From positions 124,001-188,000 of the forward strand of contig NZ_RAPE01000006.1 in assembly GCF_003651245.1 (NCBI RefSeq): DNA of 64,000 nt. The letters run 5' to 3'. Numbering within the stretch: the first letter of the stretch is position 1; each line of letters starts with the position of its first letter. The notes below the pieces were generated by a model. That model worked only from the letters and a program-made list of their open reading frames with translations, was not told the origin of the DNA and did no database searches. Of this stretch, positions 9,246 through 18,068 are shown one piece after another. Both the position numbers and the translations under genes were made by a program. The stretch is from Roseovarius spongiae. Lineage in GTDB: Bacteria > Pseudomonadota > Alphaproteobacteria > Rhodobacterales > Rhodobacteraceae.

Positions 9246-10864
9246 CGCTTTCAGATGTGGACCATGCCATTCTCAACCGTGCGCTCATCGCGGCGAGCCA
9301 TGAGATGGGCGCCAAGCTGATCCGCAGCGCGCATTCGCCCATCGTGCGCGAGGCGCAGGATTGCTCTGCGGCGCTGACGGATCCGCAGGGGCGCGTCGTG
9401 GCGCAAGCCGAACTGACGGCGATCCAGCTCGGCTCGATCTCGCACACGCTCGAAACCTGCCTTTCCCGGTTTCCGGCCGACACGCTGACGCCGGATGATT
9501 TCCTGATCAACAACGACCCCTTCAACGGCGGGCAGCATGTGCAGGATATCTTCCTGTTCACGCCGATCTTCCACGAGGGGCAGCTCATCGGGTTCAGCGC
9601 ATCGGTCGTGCATCACATTGATGTCGGCGGCGGAGCACCTGGCCTTAACGCGGAGGCGCGCGACGTCTTCCAGGAAGGGCTGATCTTTCCGCCGACCAAA
9701 TACAGCTTCAAGCGAGATTGGAACGGCGGACCGTTCGAAAGGATGATCGCGGCCAATGTCCGTCTTCCGGAGTCCACCATCGGCGATCTCAATGCACAGT
9801 TCGCCGCGAACCTGATTGGCGCGAAACGTCTGACCGCCCTCGCGGAACAGTATGGCGTCGACAAGCTCTTCGCAGCGATGGCCGGTGCGCTCGATTATTC
9901 GGAGCGCCGGATGCGCAACGCGATCGTCGATCTGCGGGATGGCGCATACACGGCCGAAGCCGAAATCGAAGGCGCGACCGCGGATATGCCGACCACGACG
10001 ATCCGCACGCAGATCCGGATTTCTGGCGATCAGATGGAGATCACCTTCGATGGGACTGACGAACAGCTGAAAAACAATCTGAACTGTCCCTACGCATCGA
10101 CGATCGCCGCCGCGATCGCCTGTGTAAAGTCCGTTCTGACCAGCGATGACGTGCCCTTCAATGACGGCATCGCCCGCGCCGTCAAGGTCAGTTCGCCGCT
10201 GGGTTCAGTCCTGAACCCGCGGCCGCCGGCGGCGGTGCGCGCCCGGCTGCTGGCGAGTCACCGGGTGTTCAACAGCATCATGATCGCCTTGTCGGAGGTC
10301 TGCCCCGATCAGGTCATCGCCGAGGGCTTCGACACGACGACACCGATCTGCCTGTCGCACCAAGGTGCGTCAGGATACAACATCTACCTGGAGATTCTCG
10401 GCGGCGGTTACGGCGCGGGGGCGCAGAATGACGGCGCGGATGGCGTCGACTGCCCGCTCTCGAACTGCGCCAATATCCCGATCGAGGCGCTCGAGATGGA
10501 TTATCCCTTCATGCGGATCGAGAACTATTCACTCCGCCCCGGATCGGGCGGCAAAGGGCGCCTGCGTGGCGGGCACGGGTTCGAGCGTAGCTACCGGATG
10601 CTCGAGGACGGCGTCCTGTTCTCGACCTATACGGACCGCTTCAACATCCAGCCTCGCGGATTGGCCGGCGGTGAACCCGGCGCGACATGCTCTATCCATG
10701 TCGAGAGCGACGGCAAGGAAATCGCGCTGACGTCAAGGGCGAGCCGCAGCCTGAAGAAGGACGACCTTCTGGTGGTGCGGACCGGCGGCGGCGCGGGTTA
10801 CGGCGATCCGACCGACCGTCCCGAACGACTGAAAGAAGCAGACCGGCGTCTCGGTCTGGCATGA
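9242..10864 (+). CDS. hyuB: Hydantoinase/oxoprolinase subunit B (copy 1)
   Basis: A 540-residue partner of HyuA. Family marks include HSPIVREAQDCSAAL near residues 34-48, NNDPFNGGQHVQDIFLF (about 90-106), HHIDVGGGAPG (about 122-132) and the C-terminal RPGSGGKGRLRGGHGFERSY segment. The translational overlap with hyuA fits a stoichiometric A/B complex in the cytoplasm. Only 22 bases separate it from the GYD-like gene, which has its own AAGAAGGA ribosome site. The substrate is unknown. Acetone carboxylase and acetophenone carboxylase subunits belong to the same superfamily, but their additional subunits are absent here. Confidence 0.92.
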   Translation: MTLSDVDHAILNRALIAASHEMGAKLIRSAHSPIVREAQDCSAALTDPQGRVVAQAELTAIQLGSISHTLETCLSRFPADTLTPDDFLINNDPFNGGQHVQDIFLFTPIFHEGQLIGFSASVVHHIDVGGGAPGLNAEARDVFQEGLIFPPTKYSFKRDWNGGPFERMIAANVRLPESTIGDLNAQFAANLIGAKRLTALAEQYGVDKLFAAMAGALDYSERRMRNAIVDLRDGAYTAEAEIEGATADMPTTTIRTQIRISGDQMEITFDGTDEQLKNNLNCPYASTIAAAIACVKSVLTSDDVPFNDGIARAVKVSSPLGSVLNPRPPAAVRARLLASHRVFNSIMIALSEVCPDQVIAEGFDTTTPICLSHQGASGYNIYLEILGGGYGAGAQNDGADGVDCPLSNCANIPIEALEMDYPFMRIENYSLRPGSGGKGRLRGGHGFERSYRMLEDGVLFSTYTDRFNIQPRGLAGGEPGATCSIHVESDGKEIALTSRASRSLKKDDLLVVRTGGGAGYGDPTDRPERLKEADRRLGLA

Positions 10865-10886
10865 AACCGGAAGAAGGATCCCCGTC

Positions 10887-11225
10887 ATGAGTGTCAAAGT
10901 TCTCTACCTTGTGAAATATGAAAACGATCAGAAGGCAGCCATGCTCAAATCCGAAGCGATGCGCGAACGTGCGGCCATCCATCGCAAGGCCATCGCCGAT
11001 TTCGGCGGCGTGCCGATCGCCCAGTACGCCACCTTCGGCGAGTATGACATGGTTTACATCTACGAAATGCCCGATAACGCACATCTGGCGGCCAACCTGC
11101 ATCTGACCGATTCATATGGATTGGCGAAATACTCCAAGACGATCACATTGATGTCGAACGAGGAAATGACGGAGTCGATGGCTTTGGCGGCCGACACCAA
11201 GACAGAATATTCGCCAGCGACTTGA
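10887..11225 (+). CDS. Small GYD-domain-like protein at the end of the hyu operon
   Basis: A 112-residue soluble protein. The FGEYDMVYIYEMPDNAHLA segment (about residues 51-69), followed by a short strand-helix pattern, resembles the GYD family, a ferredoxin-like fold of roughly 100 residues with no established activity. It has no signal peptide or membrane segment. It directly follows hyuB and precedes the LysR gene. The position suggests a role in handling the hydantoinase product or substrate, perhaps as an isomerase-like or binding protein, but that is a guess. The family call is by eye from one motif and the length. Confidence 0.6.
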   Translation: MSVKVLYLVKYENDQKAAMLKSEAMRERAAIHRKAIADFGGVPIAQYATFGEYDMVYIYEMPDNAHLAANLHLTDSYGLAKYSKTITLMSNEEMTESMALAADTKTEYSPAT

Positions 11226-11299
11226 TGACGATGACTTTTGGCGGCATCGTCCCTGACGCTTGGACCTCAATCCAGGCCAAAGGCGGAGATTGCCAGAAC

Positions 11300-12187
11300 A
11301 TGTCGCTGCGACCCACGATCCGTCATCTGGTGGTTTTGAAGACGGTCGTCGAGGAACGCAGCGTGACCAAGAGCGCCACGCTTCTGAATTCCTCGCAACC
11401 GGCTCTCAGCCGGACGATCAAGCAACTCGAGGAGATCGTTGGCCGGCAACTGTTCGACAGGACGACGCGATCCGTCAATCCGACCAGCGCCGGCCGCGAA
11501 CTCTATGCGCGCAGCGTGCGCATCCTGAGCGAACTGGACGCGGCGGTGGCGTCGACGCGCGATGTAGCGGATGGCCGCTCCGGCGAACTCAGGGTCGGCT
11601 ATATGGATTTCGCGGTCGTCGGGCAGTTGCCGGGCATTCTTCGCCGGTTCACCGAAAAGAATCCGCGCGTCCGGGTCGACGCACAGTGGCACATGACCCA
11701 GGACCAGGTCGAACTTCTGACCAAGGGACAGATCGATGTTGGCTTCATCAGCGGCGCGCCGAACATCGCGGATCTCGAGAAGCGCGAACTTTCTCGCGAA
11801 CGGCTGGTGGGTGTATTGCCGGCGGACCACAGGCTTGCCGGAAGAAAGGCAATCGCGCTGGCTGAACTGAACGGCGAGAATTTTGTGACCGGAGATGAGA
11901 ACTGGTTCCACTATACGGATTTGCTTGTCGAACTCTGCGTTCAACAGGGGTTCGTGCCGCGGATTTCGCAAACCTCCCGGACCCGTGACGGCATCCTAGG
12001 CTTCGTGCTGGCGGGGGCCGGCGTCACGATCTACCCCGAGTGCATCCTCAACGCCCCCCGCCCGGGCCTGCATTTCGTGCCGATCGAGGACATCGGACGC
12101 CCAGTGGTCATTTCCGTAATATGGAAAAAGAACAGTGCGAACCCGGCCCTGGCCTCGTTCCTGAGCGAGACCCGGACGGACAAATGA
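11300..12187 (+). CDS. LysR-family transcriptional regulator
   Basis: A 295-residue protein with an N-terminal winged helix-turn-helix (about residues 5-64, including KSATLLNSSQPALSRTIKQLEEIVGRQLFDR) and a C-terminal ligand-sensing domain (about 90-293). LysR proteins usually activate an adjacent operon when they bind a pathway metabolite. Unusually for this family, the gene lies downstream of and in line with the TRAP/hyu operon rather than divergent from it. The start is set at 11300 because the helix-turn-helix begins there. Earlier in-frame starts at 11222 (TTG) and 11225 (ATG) would add about 26 non-family residues. Confidence 0.88.
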   Translation: MSLRPTIRHLVVLKTVVEERSVTKSATLLNSSQPALSRTIKQLEEIVGRQLFDRTTRSVNPTSAGRELYARSVRILSELDAAVASTRDVADGRSGELRVGYMDFAVVGQLPGILRRFTEKNPRVRVDAQWHMTQDQVELLTKGQIDVGFISGAPNIADLEKRELSRERLVGVLPADHRLAGRKAIALAELNGENFVTGDENWFHYTDLLVELCVQQGFVPRISQTSRTRDGILGFVLAGAGVTIYPECILNAPRPGLHFVPIEDIGRPVVISVIWKKNSANPALASFLSETRTDK

Positions 12188-12219
12188 TGCGGCGTCTTTC
12201 CTCGAACGGTGGATCTCAG

Positions 12220-12825
12220 TCAGTAGATCGGCGGCGTGTTTATCCACACGACCCGAGTGGTTTCATTCGCGGCATTGGCGAACCGGTGCCTTCTTCGGCT
12301 GCGAAAGGTAAAGCTGTCGCCGGGGTACAGCCTCGTGCGGCAGTCATCGACCCAGAGATCCAGCGCCCCCTCCAGGACGAGCCCGCCCTCTTCACCGTCA
12401 TGCGAAAATACGTCATCGCCTGTCGAGCCGCCGGGCTCCAGCACAATCATCAAGAGCTCGAGATTACCGATAGGTTGCGGCGTCAGCAGCTCCTTCACGA
12501 GCCGTTTTTCACCGAAGTCCAGCGAACGACGCATGTCCTTGCGCACGACAAGGGTCGCCTCCTCGTCTATGGAGCTTGTCTTAGGAAGCTCCTGCGGATC
12601 GCCGTTCTGGCCGTGAAAAAGCGATCCCAGCGGAAGATCGAGGCCGCGACTAAGGGCATAGAGCGACTTCACCGATGGCGAAGAAAGCCCACGCTCGATC
12701 TTGCTGATCATGCTGACGGAAAGCCCGGTCAGACTCGCAACCTCCTGAAGGCTGAGCGCTTTCTGCGTCCGATACTGCCGCAAACTGCTCCCCAGTTGTT
12801 CATCAGGTTGATTTTCTTGCGTCAT
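12220..12825 (-). CDS. XRE-family regulator with C-terminal cupin domain (copy 1)
   Basis: A 201-residue protein with an XRE helix-turn-helix at about residues 12-68 (SLQEVASLTGLSVSMISKIERG) and a cupin barrel at about 120-198. Proteins of this design, such as PuuR-like regulators, sense a small metabolite through the cupin and repress nearby catabolic genes. The ATG at 12825 is preferred because TGGAG lies seven bases upstream; the longer frame has no ribosome site. It diverges from the FAD oxidase/hyu/TRAP-2 operon and ends 33 bases after the convergent LysR stop. A second regulator of this type is at 33611. Confidence 0.88.
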   Translation of the reverse strand: MTQENQPDEQLGSSLRQYRTQKALSLQEVASLTGLSVSMISKIERGLSSPSVKSLYALSRGLDLPLGSLFHGQNGDPQELPKTSSIDEEATLVVRKDMRRSLDFGEKRLVKELLTPQPIGNLELLMIVLEPGGSTGDDVFSHDGEEGGLVLEGALDLWVDDCRTRLYPGDSFTFRSRRRHRFANAANETTRVVWINTPPIY

Positions 12826-12890
12826 GTGCCGGCTCCACTGATCACATACGACAGCATGCGTTGATGGCATCGTCAAATCTATTATCATAA

Positions 12891-12910
12891 TTTGATTGAT
12901 AGTGCATTTT
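12891..12910 (+). promoter_or_regulatory. Candidate operator element shared with the dpp promoter
   Basis: This 20-base stretch contains ATTGATAGTG (12895-12904) and matches 34454-34473 at 16 of 20 positions, in the same orientation relative to the downstream plus-strand gene. Both sites lie in the short, AT-rich gap between an XRE-cupin regulator and the operon it faces, within about 70 bases of the target start codon. Shared sequence at the same position beside two paralogous regulators suggests related operators. A chance match in AT-rich DNA is possible. Confidence 0.4.
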
Positions 12911-12959
12911 TTTCCTCTAAGATTTGAATACGGTGCAAATCGCTGATACGACAAAGTTG

Positions 12960-14270
12960 ATGAACAAGCTATCACAAATCGATAAGGATCCTCGTTCGTT
13001 CTGGCGCAAAACCGCCAAACGCCGCGATCCTTTCCCGACCCTCGGGCAGGATGTCGAGACGACCGTCCTCATCGTAGGTGGTGGGTTCACTGGGCTTTCC
13101 ACTGCGCGCGATCTGCTGAAACGCGATGTTGACTGCATAGTTATGGAAGCACGTGACATCGGGTGGGGCGCCAGCGGACGCACGGGTGGATTTGCCGTTC
13201 CGCGGTTCAAGATGAATTATTCGGACCTGGCGCGCGATTTCGGCGAAAAGACGGCTCTCGACCTCTTTGGGAAGGCGATCGAAGCCGTGGACAGCATTGC
13301 CGAGACGGTGGCCGAATTCGACATAGATTGCGGGTTTCAAAGGGACGGTCATCTGACCCCGGCCCACACCATTAAGGCGCTGCGCGGGCTAAAGGAAGAC
13401 CAGGCCTGGCTAAGGGACGTGGCGGGGGACACAGCCGTGAGGGTGCTCGATGCGGAAGAAACCGCCGATGCGCTCGGAAGTCCCGTGTATCGCGGCGCCT
13501 ATCTGGATCCGCGCGCCGCGTGCCTGCACCCGAAGGATTACACCCACGGTCTGGCGGCGGCGCTTGCGAGCCGCGGCGTACGGATCTTTGTGGATTCGCC
13601 CGTCAAGACACTGGTCCGCGACGATGGGCGATGGCTGGCGCAGACACCGGAAGGCGCCGTGCGCGCGCGGCATGTCGTCCTGGCAAGCAATGCCTATACC
13701 ACGCCGCTTGTCGAAGGGAGCACCCTGCATCGCCGGATCATTCCGGTCAGTTCTTCCGTCATCACGACCCGACCGCTGAATGATACGGAAAGAAAGATGA
13801 CGCTGCCTATCGGCCTGCCAGTTACCGATGCGCGGCGTCTTGTTCGTTACTTCCGGATGCTGCCGACCGGCCAACTCTTGTTCGGAGGCCGCGGCGATAT
13901 CACCGGACGTCGCAAGGATGAGGCGGCTTACCGACCGCTCGAGCAACAGCTTGCAGAGACCTTCCCGCATCTTGCGGGGATCGAAATTCACGAAAGATGG
14001 TCCGGAAAGGTCGCCGTGACGCTCGATTCATTCCCGCATATCGGGAGGTTGGATGAAGACGTCCACTATGCGCTTGGCTATGGCGGACGGGGTGTTGCGC
14101 TGAGCAGCATCATGGGCCGTCGCCTGGCTGAACGCATCGCAGGCGACAGAACGGATATGGGTCCGATGGAGGATGCCGGTTTCGGATCGGTTCCTTTCCA
14201 CGCATTGCGGCGGACAGGCATGCAGATGATGGCGCGCTACTACCAGTTGCGCGACTCGTTTGAACAATAG
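12960..14270 (+). CDS. FAD-dependent amine / amino-acid oxidoreductase (DAO family)
   Basis: A 436-residue flavoenzyme. The Rossmann FAD-binding motif LIVGGGFTGLSTA is at about residues 37-49. The EARDIGWGASGRTGG segment (about 62-76) and the C-terminal YALGYGGRGVALSS segment are characteristic of gamma-glutamylputrescine, sarcosine and D-amino-acid oxidases. It should oxidise a C-N bond to an imine, then an aldehyde or oxo acid. The gene heads an operon with hyuA, hyuB and TRAP system 2 and is divergent from an XRE-cupin regulator, an arrangement also seen with polyamine oxidases. The start is either this ATG or a TTG at 12924; neither has a strong ribosome site. Confidence 0.85.
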   Translation: MNKLSQIDKDPRSFWRKTAKRRDPFPTLGQDVETTVLIVGGGFTGLSTARDLLKRDVDCIVMEARDIGWGASGRTGGFAVPRFKMNYSDLARDFGEKTALDLFGKAIEAVDSIAETVAEFDIDCGFQRDGHLTPAHTIKALRGLKEDQAWLRDVAGDTAVRVLDAEETADALGSPVYRGAYLDPRAACLHPKDYTHGLAAALASRGVRIFVDSPVKTLVRDDGRWLAQTPEGAVRARHVVLASNAYTTPLVEGSTLHRRIIPVSSSVITTRPLNDTERKMTLPIGLPVTDARRLVRYFRMLPTGQLLFGGRGDITGRRKDEAAYRPLEQQLAETFPHLAGIEIHERWSGKVAVTLDSFPHIGRLDEDVHYALGYGGRGVALSSIMGRRLAERIAGDRTDMGPMEDAGFGSVPFHALRRTGMQMMARYYQLRDSFEQ

Positions 14271-14288
14271 GAAAATCAGTGAGGAACC

Positions 14289-16340
14289 ATGGTTGAAATT
14301 GGAGTGGATATCGGGGGCACGTTCACGGACGTAGTCTGCCGTGCGCCGGGCGAGGCGCTGCGCGTGATGAAAGTGCCGACAACGCGCGATGATCCCAGCA
14401 AGGCCGTGCTTGAGGCTGCGCAAAAATTGAGCGAGGAGTGGGGCGTCGCAGCAGCGGACGTGAGCCGTTTCGTGCATGGCACCACGGTCGCCACCAACGC
14501 GGTACTGGAACGAAAGGGCCCGAAAACGGGTCTACTTACCACAGCTGGCTTCAAGGATATCCTCGAGATCGGTCGCCAGATCCGACATACGCTCTATGCT
14601 GCGATCCTCGAGCCGGAAGAGCCCGGATATCTCGCCCCCGGCGCACTGCGCCGTGAGATCGCCGAGCGCGTAGCAGAGGACGGCTCGGTCATCGAACCGC
14701 TCGACGACCAGAGCGTGCGCGACGCCGCCGCAAAGCTGGTGGCCGACGGTGTCGAGACCATCGCGATCTGTTATCTCTTCTCATTCGTCAACCCTGACCA
14801 CGAACAGCGCACCGCCGAGATCATTCGCGAAGAGTATCCCGATCTGGCCTTGTCCCTTTCCTGCGAAGTCGATCCGGCGTTCCGCGAGTACGAGCGCACC
14901 GTGGTCACCGCGTTCGACGCCTATATCAAACCGGTCATCGACCGCTATCTAAACAATCTGGAGGCCGGCCTCGCCGAAATCGGCGTGCCCGCTCCCTTGC
15001 AGATCATGCAGTCCCGGGGCGGTATCGCGTCCAGCAAGGTAGCCCGCCAGCGGCCGGTGCGGTTGTTCCTGTCCGGGCCCGCCGCCGGCGTGATCGGCGC
15101 GCAGATGGTCGGCGAGTCTGCCGATATGTCGGATATCATCAGCGTGGATATCGGCGGCACAAGCTCGGATATCGCCCTGATACGAGCAGGTGAACCGCTG
15201 ATCCGGCCGGAGGGGCAGGTAGCGGGATATGATATCCGGGTGCCAATGGTCGATGTGAACGCCATCGGCTCCGGAGGCGGTTCGATCGCGTGGATCGACT
15301 CGGCTGGAGGGCTGCGGGTCGGGCCTCACTCGGCAGGCTCCGAGCCAGGGCCGGCCTGCTATGGTCGCGGAGGCGAGGAGGCTACTGTCACTGATGCATC
15401 GATCGTGCTCGGATATCTCGATCCGGATTACTTCGCAGGTGGAACCCTGCGGCTGAATCCGGATCTGTCTTTCAAGGTGATCGAGGAGAAGGTAGCCAAG
15501 CCCCTGGGGCTCACGGTCGAACAGGCCGCGCTTGGCATCCATCAAGTGGTGAACACCCAGATGACGGAAGGCATTCGGCTGGTCTCTATCCGGCAGGGTT
15601 ACGATCCGCGCGAATTCGCGCTGCTGCCGCTGGGCGGAGCAGGTGGCATTCACGCCGCCGCACTTGCGACGGAACTTGGCATCAGCCGGATAGTTGTAGC
15701 GCGCCATCCCGGCGTCCTGTCTGCAACCGGCCTTCTATCCGCGCCGATCGAGCACGAAACCTCGGCCGCATTCGCGCAGCCCATCGCGGAATTGTCGCTG
15801 CCAGACACGCGCGCGACCCTGAAGGAGCTCGATGAACGTTGCAGCGAGTTGATGAAAAACGAGAATGTGCGCGCCGAAGATGTCGAGATCCGCTATTTCG
15901 CCGACGTCTGCTATGTCGGGCAGTCGCATTATCTCGAGATTCCGCTCACTCTCGACGGTGACGTTGCCGGCAAGCTCTATGACGGGTTCCGTGAAGCGCA
16001 TAACAGGATTTTCGGTCACGCGGCCAAAAGCCCGGCGCAAATCGTCAACCTTCGCGCGATCCACCGTGCCGGGGGTGAACGGGTGCTCGATGACATCTCG
16101 GCCGACCGAGTTGGCGCGCCCTCTCAGAAAGGTACCCGGGATATCATCGTTCAGGGGCACGAGGGGCGTCTGAAGGCTGCGATACACGATCGCGAACTCA
16201 TCGCGCCCGACACGAGAATCGACGGCCCCGCCATTCTTGAGCAATCCGACACCACGACCGTCGTACCGCCGGGATGGAACGTCCGGGCGCTCAAGGATGG
16301 TAATCTGCTTATGGTTTTTGAAGGGGGAGACACGGAATGA
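14289..16340 (+). CDS. hyuA: Hydantoinase/oxoprolinase subunit A (copy 2)
   Basis: A 683-residue ATP-binding subunit of a cyclic-amide hydrolase. It shows GVDIGGTFTDVVC (residues 5-17), HGTTVATNAVLERKG (about 63-77), VDIGGTSSDIALI (about 286-298) and the GGGSIAWID segment. It starts 18 bases after the FAD oxidase, behind a GAGG site, and overlaps hyuB as ATGA. It is clearly divergent from copy 1: the shared motifs keep family spacing while the flanks differ, so this is not a recent tandem duplication. A different substrate from copy 1 is likely, because it is linked to its own transporter and oxidase. Confidence 0.92.
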   Translation: MVEIGVDIGGTFTDVVCRAPGEALRVMKVPTTRDDPSKAVLEAAQKLSEEWGVAAADVSRFVHGTTVATNAVLERKGPKTGLLTTAGFKDILEIGRQIRHTLYAAILEPEEPGYLAPGALRREIAERVAEDGSVIEPLDDQSVRDAAAKLVADGVETIAICYLFSFVNPDHEQRTAEIIREEYPDLALSLSCEVDPAFREYERTVVTAFDAYIKPVIDRYLNNLEAGLAEIGVPAPLQIMQSRGGIASSKVARQRPVRLFLSGPAAGVIGAQMVGESADMSDIISVDIGGTSSDIALIRAGEPLIRPEGQVAGYDIRVPMVDVNAIGSGGGSIAWIDSAGGLRVGPHSAGSEPGPACYGRGGEEATVTDASIVLGYLDPDYFAGGTLRLNPDLSFKVIEEKVAKPLGLTVEQAALGIHQVVNTQMTEGIRLVSIRQGYDPREFALLPLGGAGGIHAAALATELGISRIVVARHPGVLSATGLLSAPIEHETSAAFAQPIAELSLPDTRATLKELDERCSELMKNENVRAEDVEIRYFADVCYVGQSHYLEIPLTLDGDVAGKLYDGFREAHNRIFGHAAKSPAQIVNLRAIHRAGGERVLDDISADRVGAPSQKGTRDIIVQGHEGRLKAAIHDRELIAPDTRIDGPAILEQSDTTTVVPPGWNVRALKDGNLLMVFEGGDTE

Positions 16341-18016
16341 GCTCGCAACGAGACATCGATCCGATCACGCTGGAGGTGGTCCGCAACAAGTTGGAGGGTA
16401 TCGCCAACGAGATGCAGTCCACGTTGCTGCGCTCGTCGTTCTCGCCAATCGTGCGAGAGGGGCTGGACGCCTCGGCCAGTCTCTTCACGCTCGAAGGTGA
16501 ATCTCTGGCGCAAGCAATCGCCATTCCCATTCACCTTGCGACGATGATCCCGGTGGTCAAGCGGATCGCGTCCGAATTTCCGCCCTCCGAAATGCGCGAG
16601 GGCGACATCTACCTGATGAATGACCCCTACCTCGGCGGCACGCACTTGCCAGATATCGCGCTGGTGATGCCGATCTTCTCAGACGGGCAGCCGATCGCAT
16701 TCGCGGCGACGATGACCCACCATCAGGACGTTGGTGGAATGTCCCCCGGGTCGATCCCCACGAACGCAACCGAGATCTATCAAGAGGGCCTGCGTCTGCC
16801 GCCGCTCAAATTCCGCGACGGCGCCGAGGACTTCGACGAGACGGTGATCAAGATCCTTCGGCTGAACAGTCGAATCCCAGATACCTTTATGGGAGACATC
16901 AACGCACAGGTCTCCGCCTGTACGGTGGGCGCCCGCCGCGTGGGGACGTTGGCCGGCGGGCATGGAGCCAACATGATGCTGGCCCTGTTCGCCGAGCTTC
17001 TGGATCGTTCCGAGAAAATGACGAGAGACGCGCTGTTGAAGCTGCCGCAAGGCACCTATTCCTACGTCGATTTCAACGACAATGACGGCATCGAACTGGA
17101 CAAGCGGATTCGCATCGAGGTTACCGTCACCCTGGAAGACGGACGCTTTAAATGCGACTTCACCGGAACCAACAAACAGGTGCGAGGGCCGTTCAACGTC
17201 GTTCCCTCGGGCAGCCAGGCGGCGGCCTACTTTGCATTGCGTACGATCACCGGCAAGGACATCCCGACCAATGGCGGCTGCTTCCGCGCGGTCGATCTGG
17301 TTCTTCCCGAGGGGAGCATCCTTAACCCGGTAGAACCGGCTCCGGTCAATTCCCGTACCGCGACGATCAAGCGCGCCACAGGAGCCATTCTTGGGTCAAT
17401 GCGCGAGATCCTACCCGACGTCGTGGGCGCCGATGCGGCGGGCGAGATGCTGGCTCTGATGTTCGGCGGAACAGGAACCGACGGCAAACGCTACGTCGTC
17501 GGCGAACTGCTCGCCGGAGGCAGCGGCGCCGGACCCGCATCCGATGGGGTCGACGTGGTGGAAACCGATGCCACCAACTGCATGAACATGCCGGTCGAAG
17601 CCTTCGAACGTGATGCGCCGATCCGGCTCACCAAAACCGCCCTGAGGTGCGATTCAGGCGGAGCGGGACGTCAGCGTGGCGGTCTGGGCATCGACCGCGA
17701 ATATGTGATCCTCGAGGGTGAGGTTGTCTTTACCCATCGGGGGGAACGCCACTTCTGCGCGCCCTCGGGTGCATTCGGCGGGGAAGAGGGCATGACCGCC
17801 CGCACCGTCATCACCCGCGCGGACGGCACCGAAGAGATTGTCCAATCCAAACTGGTGACGCGTCTTTTCCCGGGCGATCGGGTGCTGATCCAGACTGCCG
17901 GCGGTGGCGGCTTCGGACCCCCTTCCGAACGCTGCCGAGACCAGGTCAGGACGGATGTGGCAAACGGCAAGGTCAGCGCAGAGAAGGCGAGAGAGCTCTA
18001 CGGGCTTTCGACGTAG
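16337..18016 (+). CDS. hyuB: Hydantoinase/oxoprolinase subunit B (copy 2)
   Basis: A 559-residue partner of the second HyuA. Family marks are SSFSPIVREGLDASASLF (about residues 33-50), MNDPYLGGTHLPDIALVMP (about 94-112), THHQDVGGMSPGS (about 127-139), the CDSGGAGRQRGGLGIDREY segment and a final QTAGGGGFGPPSER motif. The gene is translationally coupled to hyuA by a 4-base overlap. It is followed after 52 bases by dctP of TRAP system 2, with no hairpin between, so hydrolase and transporter are probably cotranscribed. Confidence 0.92.
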   Translation: MSSQRDIDPITLEVVRNKLEGIANEMQSTLLRSSFSPIVREGLDASASLFTLEGESLAQAIAIPIHLATMIPVVKRIASEFPPSEMREGDIYLMNDPYLGGTHLPDIALVMPIFSDGQPIAFAATMTHHQDVGGMSPGSIPTNATEIYQEGLRLPPLKFRDGAEDFDETVIKILRLNSRIPDTFMGDINAQVSACTVGARRVGTLAGGHGANMMLALFAELLDRSEKMTRDALLKLPQGTYSYVDFNDNDGIELDKRIRIEVTVTLEDGRFKCDFTGTNKQVRGPFNVVPSGSQAAAYFALRTITGKDIPTNGGCFRAVDLVLPEGSILNPVEPAPVNSRTATIKRATGAILGSMREILPDVVGADAAGEMLALMFGGTGTDGKRYVVGELLAGGSGAGPASDGVDVVETDATNCMNMPVEAFERDAPIRLTKTALRCDSGGAGRQRGGLGIDREYVILEGEVVFTHRGERHFCAPSGAFGGEEGMTARTVITRADGTEEIVQSKLVTRLFPGDRVLIQTAGGGGFGPPSERCRDQVRTDVANGKVSAEKARELYGLST

Positions 18017-18068
18017 AGCCTGTCAATGAGGCGAAACGAGCTTAAACACCAACGGAGGAGATAACGTA

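Noticed and set aside
7400..14520. Direct DNA repeat between the two hyuA genes (shared ACCAACGCGGTACTGGA)
   Set aside because: The identical stretch encodes the conserved TNAVLE motif. It is short and reflects protein conservation rather than a recombination repeat.
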